NCBI RefSeq assembly: GCF_003807585.1
Contig: NZ_RMBX01000012.1
Location: 186,001 to 250,000 of the forward strand
Source of the DNA: Chitinophaga barathri
GTDB lineage: Bacteria; Bacteroidota; Bacteroidia; Chitinophagales; Chitinophagaceae
Reading direction: 5' to 3'
Length of the DNA: 64,000 bases
The notes beneath the pieces are model-generated. The model made no database searches. It was not told the DNA's origin and saw only the letters and a program-made list of their open reading frames with translations. Of this stretch, positions 19,101 to 25,813 are shown in pieces; the first letter of the stretch is position 1, and each line of letters starts with the position of its first letter. The translations under genes and the position numbers were made by a program.

Positions 19101-19592
19101 GACAGGGGTGTATTTTACCTGATGGCGTCCTATACGGATAAAGGCGGTAAAGGCATCCGCCCGATCACCGGCGCGGCAAACGCTGAACTTCGTAACCCGA
19201 GGTTCCAGGCGGGCAGCTATGTAAAATCAGATGCAGTTTCCTCGGTAGAGATCAACGGTAAAAAACTGCTGATCCCCACGGCTGATTCCTGGGCGGCTTA
19301 CCGCGAAATGGACCTGACGGATGTGACCGGCCTGGAGCTGACCTATTTTGTACAGGAAGTGCCGCAGTACGGTTACACCGTTTCCGCGCACCTGGACAGC
19401 CAGGGCGGCCAGCAATTGGGCACTGCCAGCATTGGTGCGGGCGCTGCCTCCGGCAAGCCGAATACGGCCACTATTTCCTTCCCCGCGCTCAATGACGGGA
19501 AAAAACATACGCTTTACCTGGTATTTAAGGCGGCCGATGCTGCTGAGAAGCTGCCGGTAGGCATTGAAGTAGTGAGGCTTTTGGCAAAATAA
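16185..19592 (+). CDS. ThuA / glucose-sorbosone dehydrogenase / PKD / cytochrome c fusion lipoprotein
   Basis: I place the start at the ATG at 16185, giving 1135 residues with a lipobox (ALGIVSC). Domains in order: ThuA (about 28-245, paralogous to the preceding gene); a six-bladed PQQ-type glucose/sorbosone dehydrogenase propeller (about 266-700), with EEGLLGLAADPDF, CCHTGGSIAFGGDGLLYLST and GPDGRLYILEYGNGW; a PKD domain (about 705-790, GAVDPDGDAITYLWNFG); a cytochrome c with CKTCH at 877-881; and a carbohydrate-binding-like beta tail (about 965-1135). One chain could thus bind, oxidise and pass electrons from a sugar at the cell surface. A perfect terminator follows. Confidence 0.9.
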   Translation: MRNSLLLLILAVTALGIVSCSKSRPGKPKVLVFSKTEGFRHASIPAGIKAIQQLGADNGFDVDTTENAARFTEDSLAQYAAIIFLNTTGDVLDNRQEADFERYIQAGGGYVGIHSATDTEYGWPWYGKLAGAYFNDHPAGTAKAKLTVVDKNHPSTAEIPDAWEHTDEWYNFKNVNKDTKVLMKVDEKSYKGGTMGDDHRISWYHEYDGGRAWYTELGHTEESYTEPTYLKHILGGIQYAIGKNRVLDYANAKSQRVPDEDRFTKQMLTSGEFFEPTEMAILPNLDILVAQRRGEIMLYSESRKNLTQVGFLNVYHKTDVPKVNAEEGLLGLAADPDFAKNNYIYVFYSPADTSVNRLSRFTFKDNKVIPESEKIILQFYSQRQICCHTGGSIAFGGDGLLYLSTGDNTTPFDEPGQPYVSKGYGPMDDRPGHLQYDGRRTSSNTNDLRGKIIRIRVKEDATYEIPEGNLFKATDKTKAEIYAMGTRNPYRISVDRKTNYVYWGEVGPDASNNDSLRGPRGYDEVNQAKKAGYFGYPLFIANNQPYRAFDYETGVSGPAFDTAKPINNSRNNTGLTELPPATSAFIWYPYAKSDEFPLVGAGGRNAEAGPVYYSEFYPKETRFPDYYNGKLFIYDWIRGWIMAVTMDKDGNYQKMERFMPSTKFNAPIDMEMGPDGRLYILEYGNGWFSKNADAGLSRIDYNGGNRAPKATLKVDKLTGALPFKVKLEAEGAVDPDGDAITYLWNFGNGNKLETKEPYAEYTFTSAGEFPVFVDVTDDKGATSRTKMINVYAGNETPEVKVNILGNQQFYFPGKQVRYEISVTDKEDGSTSAGTLDVSNLYIKGVYMEGRDKAAMSQGHQIISGAIAGKNIMESSDCKTCHKPNEKSIGPSFMEVAEKYKADPKSPEYLAEKIIKGGGGVWGETAMSAHPTISNAEAKQIVEYIFSLAGGAKQEPSLPATGSVDPTMGNELKDRGVFYLMASYTDKGGKGIRPITGAANAELRNPRFQAGSYVKSDAVSSVEINGKKLLIPTADSWAAYREMDLTDVTGLELTYFVQEVPQYGYTVSAHLDSQGGQQLGTASIGAGAASGKPNTATISFPALNDGKKHTLYLVFKAADAAEKLPVGIEVVRLLAK

Positions 19593-19617
19593 CACCCGCG
19601 CACACATAATTTTACCC

Positions 19618-19655
19618 GGAAAGGGAAGGATCATATCCTTCCCTTTCCTATTTTA
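19618..19655 (+). terminator. Strong terminator ending the sugar cluster
   Basis: GGAAAGGGAAGGAT, loop CAT, ATCCTTCCCTTTCC is a perfect 14-bp stem, followed by TATTTTATT. Confidence 0.92.
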
Positions 19656-19681
19656 TTGATTAACAGTCATTTACCGGTCAA

Positions 19682-19802
19682 CCTCCGGCCATCCTCCGAC
19701 GAACCTTCGGTCATCCTCCGACGAAACACCCTCAAACCCTTGCTACGACTGAACACGGTCGGAGGATGGTCGGACAATGGCAGGAGGATGTCAGTAGGAT
19801 CG
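19682..19802. repeat. 11-bp-period repeat island (121 bp)
   Basis: Eleven consecutive 11-bp frames. The left half reads CCTCCGGCCAT, CCTCCGACGAA, CCTTCGGTCAT, CCTCCGACGAA; the right half reads TCGGAGGATGG, TCGGACAATGG, CAGGAGGATGT, CAGTAGGATCG, in which the motif appears in reverse complement. Phase is kept across the 33-bp middle. The period is not a multiple of three, so it is not coding. It belongs with the islands at 43706, 58981 and 63078. Confidence 0.85.
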
Positions 19803-19812
19803 CACCTTTTCC

Positions 19813-19844
19813 TTTGGCAGATCCAGATTTTAAACTTACCTTTG
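19813..19844 (+). promoter_or_regulatory. Bacteroidota-type promoter of the yefM-yoeB pair
   Basis: TTTG at 19813-19816, a 20-bp spacer and TACCTTTG at 19837-19844 match the TTTG-spacer-TAnnTTTG consensus. Transcription should start near 19850, inside the palindrome described next. Confidence 0.78.
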
Positions 19845-19848
19845 GTGT

Positions 19849-19878
19849 GTACTTAAATAAGTACGTATAATTGTACAA
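19849..19878. promoter_or_regulatory. YefM/YoeB operator: long and short palindromes
   Basis: GTACTTA-AA-TAAGTAC at 19849-19864 and TTGTACAA at 19871-19878. In E. coli the YefM/YoeB operator also has a long and a short palindrome built on TGTACA cores. The sites overlap the expected transcription start, as needed for autorepression. Confidence 0.75.
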
Positions 19879-19887
19879 ATAATAATA

Positions 19888-20139
19888 ATGGAAGTCATCA
19901 ACTATAGCGAGTTCAGGCAATCTTTAAAGGCGCATCTTGATAATGTCACAGACAATCATGATACGCTGATTGTGCCGCGTGGAGAAGATAAAGGAGTGGT
20001 GATCATTTCATTGGTGGAGTGGAACTCCATCCAGGAAACATTACATCTCATGAGGTCCGATAAGAACAGGGCTCGTTTGACAGAAGCGCTCAACCGCGCT
20101 GACGAAGGTATTAGCGAAGATCACCAGCTTATAGATTAA
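19888..20139 (+). CDS. yefM: Phd/YefM family antitoxin
   Basis: An 83-residue antitoxin. The N-terminal half (MEVINYSEFRQSLKAHLDNV, then IVPRGEDKGVVIISLVEWNS) is the Phd/YefM DNA-binding fold, and the C-terminal part (EALNRADEGISEDHQ) is the flexible segment that blocks the toxin. It binds the palindromes at 19849-19878 and represses its own operon, more strongly with the toxin as corepressor. The toxin gene follows after 3 bp. Confidence 0.94.
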   Translation: MEVINYSEFRQSLKAHLDNVTDNHDTLIVPRGEDKGVVIISLVEWNSIQETLHLMRSDKNRARLTEALNRADEGISEDHQLID

Positions 20140-20142
20140 CGA

Positions 20143-20397
20143 ATGAACCTATCATGGGACCCATTGGGTTGGGAGGATTATTTGTATTGGCAGCAAACAG
20201 ATAAAAGGATCCTCAAAAAAATCAATGAATTGATCAAAGATACGATGCGGCAGCCTTTTGAGGGATTAGGGAAGCCAGAGGCATTAAAAGCGAATCTGGC
20301 AGGATGCTGGTCCCGCAGGATAGACCAGGAGCACCGGCTGGTGTACAAGGTATATGATGACAGGATTCACGTTCTGATGTGCAGATATCATTATTGA
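20143..20397 (+). CDS. yoeB: YoeB family toxin, ribosome-dependent mRNA endonuclease
   Basis: An 84-residue RelE-fold toxin that cuts mRNA in the ribosomal A site. The residues known to matter in E. coli YoeB are all at the same positions: E46, R65, H83 and the terminal Y84 (CRYHY). The protein is full length and there is no sign of decay, so the module is likely active. A terminator follows at 20419-20452. Confidence 0.95.
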   Translation: MNLSWDPLGWEDYLYWQQTDKRILKKINELIKDTMRQPFEGLGKPEALKANLAGCWSRRIDQEHRLVYKVYDDRIHVLMCRYHY

Positions 20398-20418
20398 TCA
20401 ACGAAGCAAATTATTAAG

Positions 20419-20452
20419 AATGCAGGTCATTGTATGGTGGCCTGCATTTTTT
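20419..20452 (+). terminator. Terminator of the yefM-yoeB operon
   Basis: AATGCAGGTC pairs with GGCCTGCATT (one G-T pair) and is followed by six T bases. Confidence 0.85.
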
Positions 20453-20479
20453 GTAATAGACAGGCCCGCTTCCGGGCAT

Positions 20480-20507
20480 AAAAAAAGGCCGCCAGGGAGG
20501 CAGGCTT
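20480..20507 (-). terminator. Probable terminator of the TMEM220-like gene
   Basis: On the minus strand AAAAGCCTGCC, loop, GGCGGCCTTTT gives a stem with two mismatches followed by a T-run, just after the stop at 20528. Confidence 0.55.
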
Positions 20508-20527
20508 TTGATATTGAATGAGTTATG

Positions 20528-20935
20528 TTATCCGATCTTCATCATTTTCTTCCGCATCTTCTTCGCGCGTTTCTGGCTGGTATGCACAAAATTCACCAGC
20601 AGCACTATGATGATAATAAAAAGACCGAAAAATTCACGGGTGTCTTCGATCCAGGGAGTGGAGGCTTTCATGGCGCCGGCGATGTTCTCCGCCTGGTGTT
20701 CGGTCATCCAGCTGAGTACCCCGTCTTTGGCGAAAAACAGGTATACTGCGTAACCCAGGCAGGCGAAGATGCCGAACAGGTACCAGCCTTTGTAATAGTT
20801 GCCAGCTGCCGCCAGACCGCAGAAGATAGCCCCGTAAAGGTAAATGGGCATCCAGATATAAGGGTCGGGATCGTTCCACTGAAGTGCGGCAAAAAGGACA
20901 AACAGTACGGCAAAAACGACATTGAATATTTTCAT
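20528..20935 (-). CDS. TMEM220-like transmembrane protein
   Basis: A 135-residue membrane protein with four hydrophobic helices and a basic C-terminal tail (SQKRAKKMRKKMMKIG). The segment ALQWNDPDPYIWMPIYLYGA after the first helix is the hallmark of the TMEM220 family, whose function is unknown. I place the start at 20935 (MKIFNVVFAVLF), because the longer frame from 20998 adds residues without membrane or signal character. It stands alone between the toxin pair and the ebo cluster. Confidence 0.82.
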   Translation of the reverse strand: MKIFNVVFAVLFVLFAALQWNDPDPYIWMPIYLYGAIFCGLAAAGNYYKGWYLFGIFACLGYAVYLFFAKDGVLSWMTEHQAENIAGAMKASTPWIEDTREFFGLFIIIIVLLVNFVHTSQKRAKKMRKKMMKIG

Positions 20936-21305
20936 GGTGTTTAAAACTGAAATAATATTAGCTAAATTGATTAAACTTACGGAAAATCCCGCACACAAGT
21001 ATCAGATTATGAGGCCGAAAAAAAAAGTGGCCAAGATGTTTGTGGTTGTTAAATAAATGTTATAATTTTAGAACATAAGGAACAACAAAATTGTTATTTA
21101 AACCATTGCATGAATAAAAAATCTACGCTGACTCGTCAACCTAAATAATTTTCTGTCTTTATAAATTCCACTTTGAATCAGGCACTTTATTCCAGAAAAG
21201 TGCCATATTAAAAGACAGCCAGCTTGATTTCCTTTTCTTGCAAAATCGTTTTTCCAAAGGGAATGTTAAAATTTTGACACTTTGGGGTGAGCGCTGAACG
21301 ATTTT
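20936..21305. other. Gene-free AT-rich spacer
   Basis: No coding sequence is seen. A perfect 8-bp hairpin, GGCACTTT-loop-AAAGTGCC, is at 21181-21204. The region should contain the promoter of the TMEM220-like gene and any promoter for the candidate RNA that follows. Confidence 0.5.
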
Positions 21306-21470
21306 TAATCCTTATATTGCAGGTATAAAGCAGGGCCACCAACCCGGCACGGCTTTTGAAATACCAACCCTGAAAAAGACATTGGGGACCGCATCCCCTA
21401 AAGAATATCCTGGTTACTAATCAGGTTTTAGAATGGCGGAAGGAGAGGCACTAGTTGCCTCTCTTTTATT
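21306..21470 (+). ncRNA. Candidate structured RNA upstream of the ebo cluster
   Basis: No protein is encoded here, yet the stretch ends in a strong intrinsic terminator (21443-21470) although no gene precedes it on this strand. Inside are GGGGA-CCGCA-TCCCC at 21384-21398 and a possible longer pairing of AACCCTGA (21366-21373) with TCAGGTTT (21421-21428). A TATATTGC sequence at 21313-21320 could be a minus-7 box. It may be a small RNA (6S-like is one thought) or a leader that attenuates the ebo operon. The family is not recognised. Confidence 0.4.
21443..21470 (+). terminator. Strong terminator 110 bp before eboA
   Basis: GAGAGGCA, loop CTAGT, TGCCTCTC followed by TTTTATTTTT. A perfect 8-bp stem. 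Confidence 0.88.
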
Positions 21471-21580
21471 TTTACGAAACCGTTAAAGCCCCCATCCGCC
21501 GCCGCTTTTCCACTACCCCGGCGCCTCCCTGCAAAAATTATCTGCTCCGCCTTACACCCGAAATTCATTATTTTAGCCCC

Positions 21581-22459
21581 ATGGGATACGCATTTAACAG
21601 GGAATCGGTTTCGGGAATACTATACCAGGTACTCGTCAGCAATACTCAGGAAAAAGGCCAACAATGGGTGTCAGATAAACTTCGCAACTGGCAGGAGCAA
21701 AATTCCATGCAGGCATTTAATCTCGCTTTTACCGCGGCGCCCCGTTTTCTCGGGCGCGGGACCGTTAACGTAACCGCAGAGCAGGCCGTGGCCCTGCAGC
21801 CTTTCCAGCTGGAAGGTTATACCGTGGACAGGCTGTTTCGGGTATGGTGGCTGATGCAGCTGCCGCCTGCCGATCAGAAAACGTATTCCCCCGCTATAGA
21901 AAATCTTTTTCACGCCGCCGAAATGAACGAGCTGGTGGCGCTTTACGGCGCGCTGCCTTTGCTGGCATTTCCGGAATCCTGGAAAATGCGCACGGCGGAA
22001 GGCATCCGGTCGAACATCGGGGGCGTGCTGGAAGCTATTATGCTTCACAATCCTTACCCAGCACAGTACCTGGATGAGCCCGCGTGGAACCAGCTGATCA
22101 TGAAAGCGTTCTTCACGGAAAAAGCGGTACAGCATATCGCTGGGATGGACGAGCGTGCCAATGCCTCGCTGGCGCGCATCCTCACAGACTTTGCGCATGA
22201 GCGCTGGGCCGCCGGGAGGACCGTCCATCCGCTTATCTGGCGGATGGTGGCGCCGTTCATCCATGCGGGCAATTTTGAGGATATCGAAAGGATATGGTTT
22301 TCAGAGCAACATGCTGAAAGAGAAGCCGCTGCGCTCACCTGCGCTGCGTCTGCATATCAGCCGGCAAAAGACCTGCTGGAAACAAGAAAGGAAATGAAAG
22401 AAGACATAAGCGCCGGAAAGCTTACCTGGCACACGGTTGCCAGTCGTGTAAATGGCTAA
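21581..22459 (+). CDS. eboA: EboA domain protein
   Basis: A 292-residue, mostly helical soluble protein that opens a complete ebo cluster. I choose the ATG at 21581 (MGYAFNRESVSGIL), because the longer frame starts inside the terminator at 21455. EboA has no known enzyme motif; the assignment rests on its helical character and on the five following genes in canonical order. The ebo cluster is spread over cyanobacteria, Bacteroidota and algal symbionts, and in Nostoc punctiforme it is needed to move a scytonemin precursor to the periplasm. Confidence 0.85.
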   Translation: MGYAFNRESVSGILYQVLVSNTQEKGQQWVSDKLRNWQEQNSMQAFNLAFTAAPRFLGRGTVNVTAEQAVALQPFQLEGYTVDRLFRVWWLMQLPPADQKTYSPAIENLFHAAEMNELVALYGALPLLAFPESWKMRTAEGIRSNIGGVLEAIMLHNPYPAQYLDEPAWNQLIMKAFFTEKAVQHIAGMDERANASLARILTDFAHERWAAGRTVHPLIWRMVAPFIHAGNFEDIERIWFSEQHAEREAAALTCAASAYQPAKDLLETRKEMKEDISAGKLTWHTVASRVNG

Positions 22460-22522
22460 TTGATGTTATTGGCCGGTGCGCCCATTATTATTAATTTAAA
22501 CCCAATTGTAATTTATATTCAT

Positions 22523-23509
22523 ATGTGTTGTAGTGCTCAGCTGACGGAAAAGGATCTCGTACCCCAATCGCTTAATCCAGCTTACCTGGATGCCATCAAA
22601 GGCATGCGTTTTTTTGACCCGCATGTACACATGACTTCGCGGACCACGGACGATTACCAGGCCATGGCGGACGCCGGCGTGGCCGCCATTATAGAGCCCG
22701 CCTTCTGGCTGGGCCAGCCACGCACCGGCGTGGATACTTTCCGGGATTATTACAGCAGCCTCGTAGGCTGGGAAAGATTCCGCTCTTCGCAGTTCGGCAT
22801 CAAACATTACTGCACCATCGGCCTCAATTCAAAAGAAGCGAACAACGAGGCGCTCAGCGAACAGGTGATGGAGATACTCCCGCTCTTTATTTACAAAGAA
22901 GGCGTGGTAGGCGTTGGCGAGATCGGGTTCGACGATCAGACGGCCCTTGAAGAAAAATATTACCGCGCGCAGCTGCTGCTTGCAAAAGAAGCAGGCCTGC
23001 CCGTGCAGATACATACCCCGCACCGCGATAAAAAACAAGGCACGCAGAAAAGCATGGACATCGCGATAGAAATGGGCCTCGACCCTCATATGGTGATCGT
23101 GGACCACAACAACGAAGAGACCGTGAAAGAAGTGCTGGACCGCGGTTTCTGGGCGGCCTTTACCATTTACCCCTTTACCAAAATGGGCAACGAAAGAATG
23201 GTGGAGGTAGTGAAACAATACGGTACTGAACGTATTATGGTGAACTCCGCCGCGGACTGGGGCATCAGCGATCCGCTCGCAGTGCCCAAAACGGCCGCGC
23301 TGATGCTGGAACGCGGCATTTCAAAAGCGGATGTTGAACTGGTGACCTATCGCAACGCCATTACCGCGTTTGCGCAAAGCGGCCAGATCAACGAAGCGGA
23401 TTTTGAACAACCCGGCGAAATTGATCAGAGCCTGAAATATAATGGAAGCACTGTTTTGCGGGGAGGGCAGCAACCCAGGCCGAATAAACAATCCACCATT
23501 ATCCGGTAA
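22523..23509 (+). CDS. eboB: TatD-like metal-dependent hydrolase of the ebo cluster
   Basis: A 328-residue TatD-fold metallohydrolase. Metal ligands are visible as FFDPHVHM (H34, H36), GVGEIGFD, PVQIHTPHRD, MVIVDHNNEE and NSAADWG. The start at 22523 (MCCSAQLTEK) is preferred; the frame can be extended to 22460, but that stretch is AT-rich and looks like a spacer. The natural substrate is unknown. It sits between eboA and eboC, as in other ebo clusters. Confidence 0.88.
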   Translation: MCCSAQLTEKDLVPQSLNPAYLDAIKGMRFFDPHVHMTSRTTDDYQAMADAGVAAIIEPAFWLGQPRTGVDTFRDYYSSLVGWERFRSSQFGIKHYCTIGLNSKEANNEALSEQVMEILPLFIYKEGVVGVGEIGFDDQTALEEKYYRAQLLLAKEAGLPVQIHTPHRDKKQGTQKSMDIAIEMGLDPHMVIVDHNNEETVKEVLDRGFWAAFTIYPFTKMGNERMVEVVKQYGTERIMVNSAADWGISDPLAVPKTAALMLERGISKADVELVTYRNAITAFAQSGQINEADFEQPGEIDQSLKYNGSTVLRGGQQPRPNKQSTIIR

Positions 23510-23554
23510 CAATTTTATCCATTGCTTTATTGTATTGAAAAACCTGATTAAAAC

Positions 23555-24457
23555 GTGAACTATATCCTCAGCAAACTGACCGGCTACCTGCGACTGATGC
23601 GGCCCGCCAATATACTGACGGCCATTACCGATATAATGGCCGGCATAGCCATTGCCGGGTTTCTTGCGCATGGGCTCACAGACGTTCAGGCTGTACTGCA
23701 GGTGACCTGTCTCGCCATAGCCACCATCGGCCTCTATGGCGGCGGCGTGGTATTCAACGATATTTTTGACGCATCGCTGGACCGTATAGAGCGGCCCGAG
23801 CGGCCCATTCCCTCCGGTATTATTTCAAAGACCGAAGCGGTCGTGCTGGGCGTGTACCTTTTGCTGTTAGGCGTGCTGGCCGCTTTTACCGTGGGCGAGC
23901 TCTCCGGTTTTATAGCGATCGGCATCGCGGTGGCGGCGCTGGTGTACAATAAATGGGGCAAACATCACAAAGTACTGGGCCCTTTTAACATGGGGCTGTG
24001 CAGGGGGCTGAACCTTTTGCTGGGCATCAGCATCGTGCCCGCTTCGCTGCCGCATTACGGATGGCTGGCGGTAGTGCCGGTATTGTACATCGCTTCCATC
24101 ACCATGATCTCCCGCGATGAAGTGCATGGCGGAAAAAAACGCACGCTGGTGATGGCCGCTATCGGTTACGCCATCGTATGTGCGTTGATCCTCTGGCAGG
24201 GATTTATGAAAGGAGAGGCGCTGAAAGTTGGTTTTTACCTCGTCATTTTATTATATCTCATCCTCACCCCGCTCTTTAAAGCCATGAAGGAGCCTACGGG
24301 GCCCAATATCGGCAAAGCCGTGAAAGGGGGCATTATCGGCCTCATTGTCATGAACGCCGCCTGGGTGGCCGCCTTTGCGATATTTCCCTACCCGCTTGCG
24401 GTGCTGGCCTTTTTGCCGCTTTCCATGCTGCTGTCCAAAGCATTCGCCGTTACCTGA
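23555..24457 (+). CDS. eboC: UbiA-like prenyltransferase EboC
   Basis: A 300-residue membrane protein with about eight helices, starting at GTG. The first aspartate-rich motif of UbiA prenyltransferases is NDIFDASLD (N68-D76), followed by RPERPIPSG. The second motif region, ISRDEVHGGKK, is present but less typical. It probably attaches a prenyl chain to an aromatic or cyclic acceptor in the membrane; EboD could supply the acceptor (inference). Confidence 0.92.
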   Translation: MNYILSKLTGYLRLMRPANILTAITDIMAGIAIAGFLAHGLTDVQAVLQVTCLAIATIGLYGGGVVFNDIFDASLDRIERPERPIPSGIISKTEAVVLGVYLLLLGVLAAFTVGELSGFIAIGIAVAALVYNKWGKHHKVLGPFNMGLCRGLNLLLGISIVPASLPHYGWLAVVPVLYIASITMISRDEVHGGKKRTLVMAAIGYAIVCALILWQGFMKGEALKVGFYLVILLYLILTPLFKAMKEPTGPNIGKAVKGGIIGLIVMNAAWVAAFAIFPYPLAVLAFLPLSMLLSKAFAVT

Positions 24458-24623
24458 GCCGTTCATCCCTGCCCGTACCGGGAGGGAAACGACCACTGTT
24501 ACCACATCCGCTGTTTACATGATAAGGGCTTCGCCTCCGCTGTAAAAAATAGCAGGCGGTAATGCTCTTTTTTGTACATTTAACCGTTTAAAAATTCCCC
24601 GGGAACCGGGCAGGAGCTTAGCT

Positions 24624-25775
24624 ATGTCGTACATTCAACAATCTTTCAGCGTACAGTTCGAATACAAGGTTTTCTTTACGGAACATTTATTTGACCCATC
24701 CAATCCGGTATTCGCGGAGTTCCTGGACTCCCGCGCGGAAAAAGGCATCAGGAAAAAATTACTTTTTATCGTGGACGATGGTGTGACCAAACACCATGAA
24801 ACATTGCAGGAACAGATCACTGCTTATTGCAGCAGCCTGGACAATTACGAGCTGGTGCAGGACATCATCGTGGTGCCCGGCGGTGAGGCGTCTAAAAACG
24901 ACCTGCAATTATTTTACTGGCTCGTGAACGCGGTGGACCAGCACGCCATAGACCGTCACTCTTACGTGATCGGCATCGGCGGCGGTTCTGTGCTGGACCT
25001 GGTAGGTTATGTAGCGGCGGTAAGCCACCGCGGCATCAAACATATCCGCATACCCACCACTGTATTGTCGCAGAACGACTCCGGCGTGGGCGTGAAGAAC
25101 GGTATCAATTACCATGGCAAAAAGAATTTCCTCGGCACGTTTGCGCCGCCCGCGGCCGTATTCAACGACGCGTTTTACCTCACCACCCTCGATGAGCGCG
25201 ACTGGCGCTCCGGTATGATCGAAGCCGTAAAAGTGGCACTGATCAAAGACGCCGCGTTTTTTGAGTGGATGGAAACACATGCTGACGAGCTGGCGGTGGG
25301 TGAGCCCAAAAGTCTTCAATACCTGATCCGCCGTTGCGCGGAACTGCATATGCAACACATCGGCGGCGCCGGCGATCCCTTTGAAAGCGGTTCTTCACGC
25401 CCGCTGGATTTCGGTCACTGGAGCGCGCACAAGCTGGAGCAGCTCACCGATTTCGAGCTGCGCCATGGCGAAGCCGTATCCATCGGCATTGCGCTGGACA
25501 GTGTGTACGCCTGGCTGATGGGTATGCTGGACGCGGAATCCCTCGAAAGGATCATTCAGCTGCTGAAAACGCTGCGCCTCCCGCTTTACCATCCCCTGCT
25601 GGAAATAGAAGACGATTCTTCTCCCATCATGGCGGGCCTGGAAGAATTCAGGGAGCACCTGGGCGGAAGACTTACCATTGCGCTGCTGGAAGGGCCTGGC
25701 AAAGGCAAGGAAGTACATTCCATCGATCCCGCCACGCTGCGCAAAGCGGTGAACATGCTCCGCGATAAATGGTAA
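24624..25775 (+). CDS. eboD: 3-dehydroquinate synthase-like sugar phosphate cyclase EboD
   Basis: A 383-residue member of the sugar phosphate cyclase superfamily. The NAD-binding loop GIGGGSVLDLVGYVA is at 117-131. Zinc ligands follow the family order E200, H264 and H281. The sequence differs enough from housekeeping AroB that a related cyclisation is possible. A 166-bp spacer separates it from eboC, so it may have its own promoter. Confidence 0.92.
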   Translation: MSYIQQSFSVQFEYKVFFTEHLFDPSNPVFAEFLDSRAEKGIRKKLLFIVDDGVTKHHETLQEQITAYCSSLDNYELVQDIIVVPGGEASKNDLQLFYWLVNAVDQHAIDRHSYVIGIGGGSVLDLVGYVAAVSHRGIKHIRIPTTVLSQNDSGVGVKNGINYHGKKNFLGTFAPPAAVFNDAFYLTTLDERDWRSGMIEAVKVALIKDAAFFEWMETHADELAVGEPKSLQYLIRRCAELHMQHIGGAGDPFESGSSRPLDFGHWSAHKLEQLTDFELRHGEAVSIGIALDSVYAWLMGMLDAESLERIIQLLKTLRLPLYHPLLEIEDDSSPIMAGLEEFREHLGGRLTIALLEGPGKGKEVHSIDPATLRKAVNMLRDKW

Positions 25776-25813
25776 CGCGGGTTTTTTAATCAGACTAGCA
25801 CAAGACTACACAC

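Noticed and set aside
21455..21580. Upstream extension of eboA
   Set aside because: The extension begins in the loop of the terminator at 21443-21470 and encodes an arginine/proline-rich stretch unlike the family's N-terminus.
22460..22522. Upstream start for eboB
   Set aside because: The frame can open at 22460 or 22463, but the added residues come from an AT-rich stretch that looks like a spacer. This remains the least certain start of the ebo genes.
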